Part shown: in pieces, positions 62,992 through 64,000 of the stretch
How the letters are laid out: each line of letters starts with the position of its first letter
Position numbering within the stretch: the first letter of the stretch is position 1
Assembly: GCA_905250115.1 (NCBI GenBank)
Contig: CAJNOI010000027.1
Span: 463,427 to 527,426 of the forward strand
Direction of reading: 5' to 3'
DNA: 64,000 nt
From: Adineta steineri
Taxonomy: Eukaryota > Rotifera > Eurotatoria > Adinetida > Adinetidae
The notes under the pieces: generated by a model
What the model was told of the DNA's origin: nothing
What the model saw: the letters and a program-made list of their open reading frames with translations, nothing else
Database searches by the model: none
Program-made: the position numbers and the translations under genes

Positions 62992-63726
62992 TTAAATGAT
63001 ATTTGCTTGTGCAAGTTTACCAACTGTTAATGTATTTTCAATTTCGTTTAATTCATCTTGATGACGACTCAATTTAAATGATACAAGACGTCGATAGAAA
63101 TGTAATGAAAATATACAAAATAGTATAATAACTGGTACAATAACAATTGTTGTTGCTATTGCAGCCGGTCGTGTTACATAATAAAATTTGACCCAACAAA
63201 CAATTGCTATTTCAACTAGAAATAAAAATATACCTAGAAGAAAACAAAAACCATATACATTAATTGATTGAAAGTTTTTTTCTCACCAAATCCAGTACTT
63301 AATATCCATGCTAATTCAATATAAATATGCATTGTTTCATGCGATTCATATTCTTCATAACCAATTAAACTATCCGCTTCTAATTGTGGTAATATGCATG
63401 TACTAATCATTAATGCTAATAGATGTACACCAACAAGAAGACATGTTATAACTGAGTAGACTACTAGTAAAGGTGCGGAACCTTTCGCATTTTTATGATC
63501 ATCTAATGAAATTTCAACCATTGCAACCTAGTTAATGAAATAATAAGAAAAAAAACACAATTAGATAATAATGTATATAGAATACATACAAGAAAAATAA
63601 ATCACTGACCATAGCAAATCCGGATAGAAGTGCACTTGTACGTGAAACTGCTTTCAATTTAGCTTTACTAAATAAAAGACGACGTCGTTTTAAAGGATTT
63701 TTTGTATATGGCTGCTCTACGTCCAT
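62992..63726 (-). CDS. ORAI1: Calcium release-activated calcium channel ORAI
   Basis: The pore subunit of store-operated calcium entry. Three exons give about 200 residues with four membrane helices. The first helix region reads SKAKLKAVSRTSALLSGFAM then VAMVEISL: the basic inner-pore residues (R/K/R), the hydrophobic gate and the selectivity-filter Glu (VAMVE) are all present. Helix 2 block: VGVHLLALMISTCILPQLEA. Helix 3: MHIYIELAWILSTGFG. Helix 4: AAIATTIVIVPVIILFCIFS with LHFYRRLVSFKLSRHQDELN. The C-terminal helix that binds STIM is short. Exon 1 is 63726 to about 63607, with a basic N-terminal tail (NPLKRRRLLF). There is one ORAI, as in most invertebrates; the symbol only names the family. 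In the plasma membrane it forms a hexamer opened by STIM. Confidence 0.94.
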
Positions 63727-64000
63727 ATTTCATTAAAAATAATAATGATACTTAAATGTATAGAATAACACAATAAAAATAAATCACAAGTTACATTTCT
63801 CGACTAGATTCGAAGTCATAAAAAAAGAAAACAGAACAGAACAGGAACAATCATCGCAGTAATAATTTATTATTATGGATCTATAAAGATATTATATGGA
63901 TTCTTTCATAGATGACGCTTATATACATTTGCTTGACAGCAATCTATCTAATACAATTTTCAGGAAAAAAATGCATAGAAGTAAAACTACTAAGATTATT
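63727..64000. other. 5' flank of ORAI to the window end
   Basis: AT-rich upstream sequence without a coding signal; it should contain the ORAI promoter and leader. The window ends before another gene appears. Confidence 0.4.

Overview
The window looks like nuclear DNA of a bdelloid rotifer (Adineta- or Rotaria-like). It is strongly AT-rich and gene-dense. Most genes carry many short GT-AG introns of about 45-80 bp, and the coding regions are clearly animal (TBC1D25, ORAI, tomosyn, STUB1, Ragulator and complex I subunits). There is also an F-box/LRR-like family gene, an FMRFamide-receptor-like GPCR and M15-like secreted peptidases of types I associate with bdelloids. The assignment rests on recalled protein resemblance and gene structure; no search was run.

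Region 1 (1-7 kb): a TBC1D25-type Rab GAP, a Vps55/LEPROT membrane protein, and a tandem pair of small Tyr/Phe-Cys-Pro-Pro-Pro-Pro repeat proteins with His-rich tails, each with its own TATA box. Region 2 (7-14 kb) is a decay zone: an F-box/LRR-type gene broken by a stop codon, a frameshift and a roughly 343-bp foldback element; a pogo/Tigger-type relic that still encodes a transposase tail with a PIP-box-like motif and is itself interrupted by an 864-bp TA-flanked element; and two faint coding relics.

Region 3 (14-22 kb): a membrane-anchored YccV/HspQ-domain protein, actin-related protein 6, ribosomal protein L35a (with a 24-nt last exon), a small acidic protein with a BRCA2 BRC-like RAD51-binding motif, and an intronless GPCR. 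Region 4 (22-31 kb): the start of an ATP10-like flippase and the end of eIF5B, separated by a 100-N assembly gap, then a bifunctional PAPS synthase with an unusual N-terminal extension and an intronless metallo-beta-lactamase-fold hydrolase.

Region 5 (31-46 kb, minus strand): tomosyn (STXBP5), OGG1 with a possible mitochondrial leader exon, LAMTOR5, NDUFB7 and a BTB/BACK-like protein. Region 6 (46-64 kb): an evectin-type PH protein, a secreted fragment, two tandem M15-like secreted peptidases with a decayed copy of the UBA6 3' end between them, UBA6, SURF2, ETFA (divergent from an orphan basic protein), a secreted Xaa-Pro aminopeptidase, the co-chaperone ligase STUB1/CHIP and the calcium channel ORAI.

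There is no operon logic; these are mostly independent housekeeping and signalling genes. Themes that recur are genome maintenance (OGG1, ACTR6, the BRC-motif protein), ubiquitin and protein quality control (UBA6, STUB1), and sulfur, redox and mitochondrial metabolism (PAPSS, ETFA, NDUFB7). The most unusual items are the BRC-motif protein, the nested transposons, the CPPPP/His-rich pair and the peptidase-plus-UBA6 segmental duplication. Exon boundaries were read by eye from frame and GT-AG signals.
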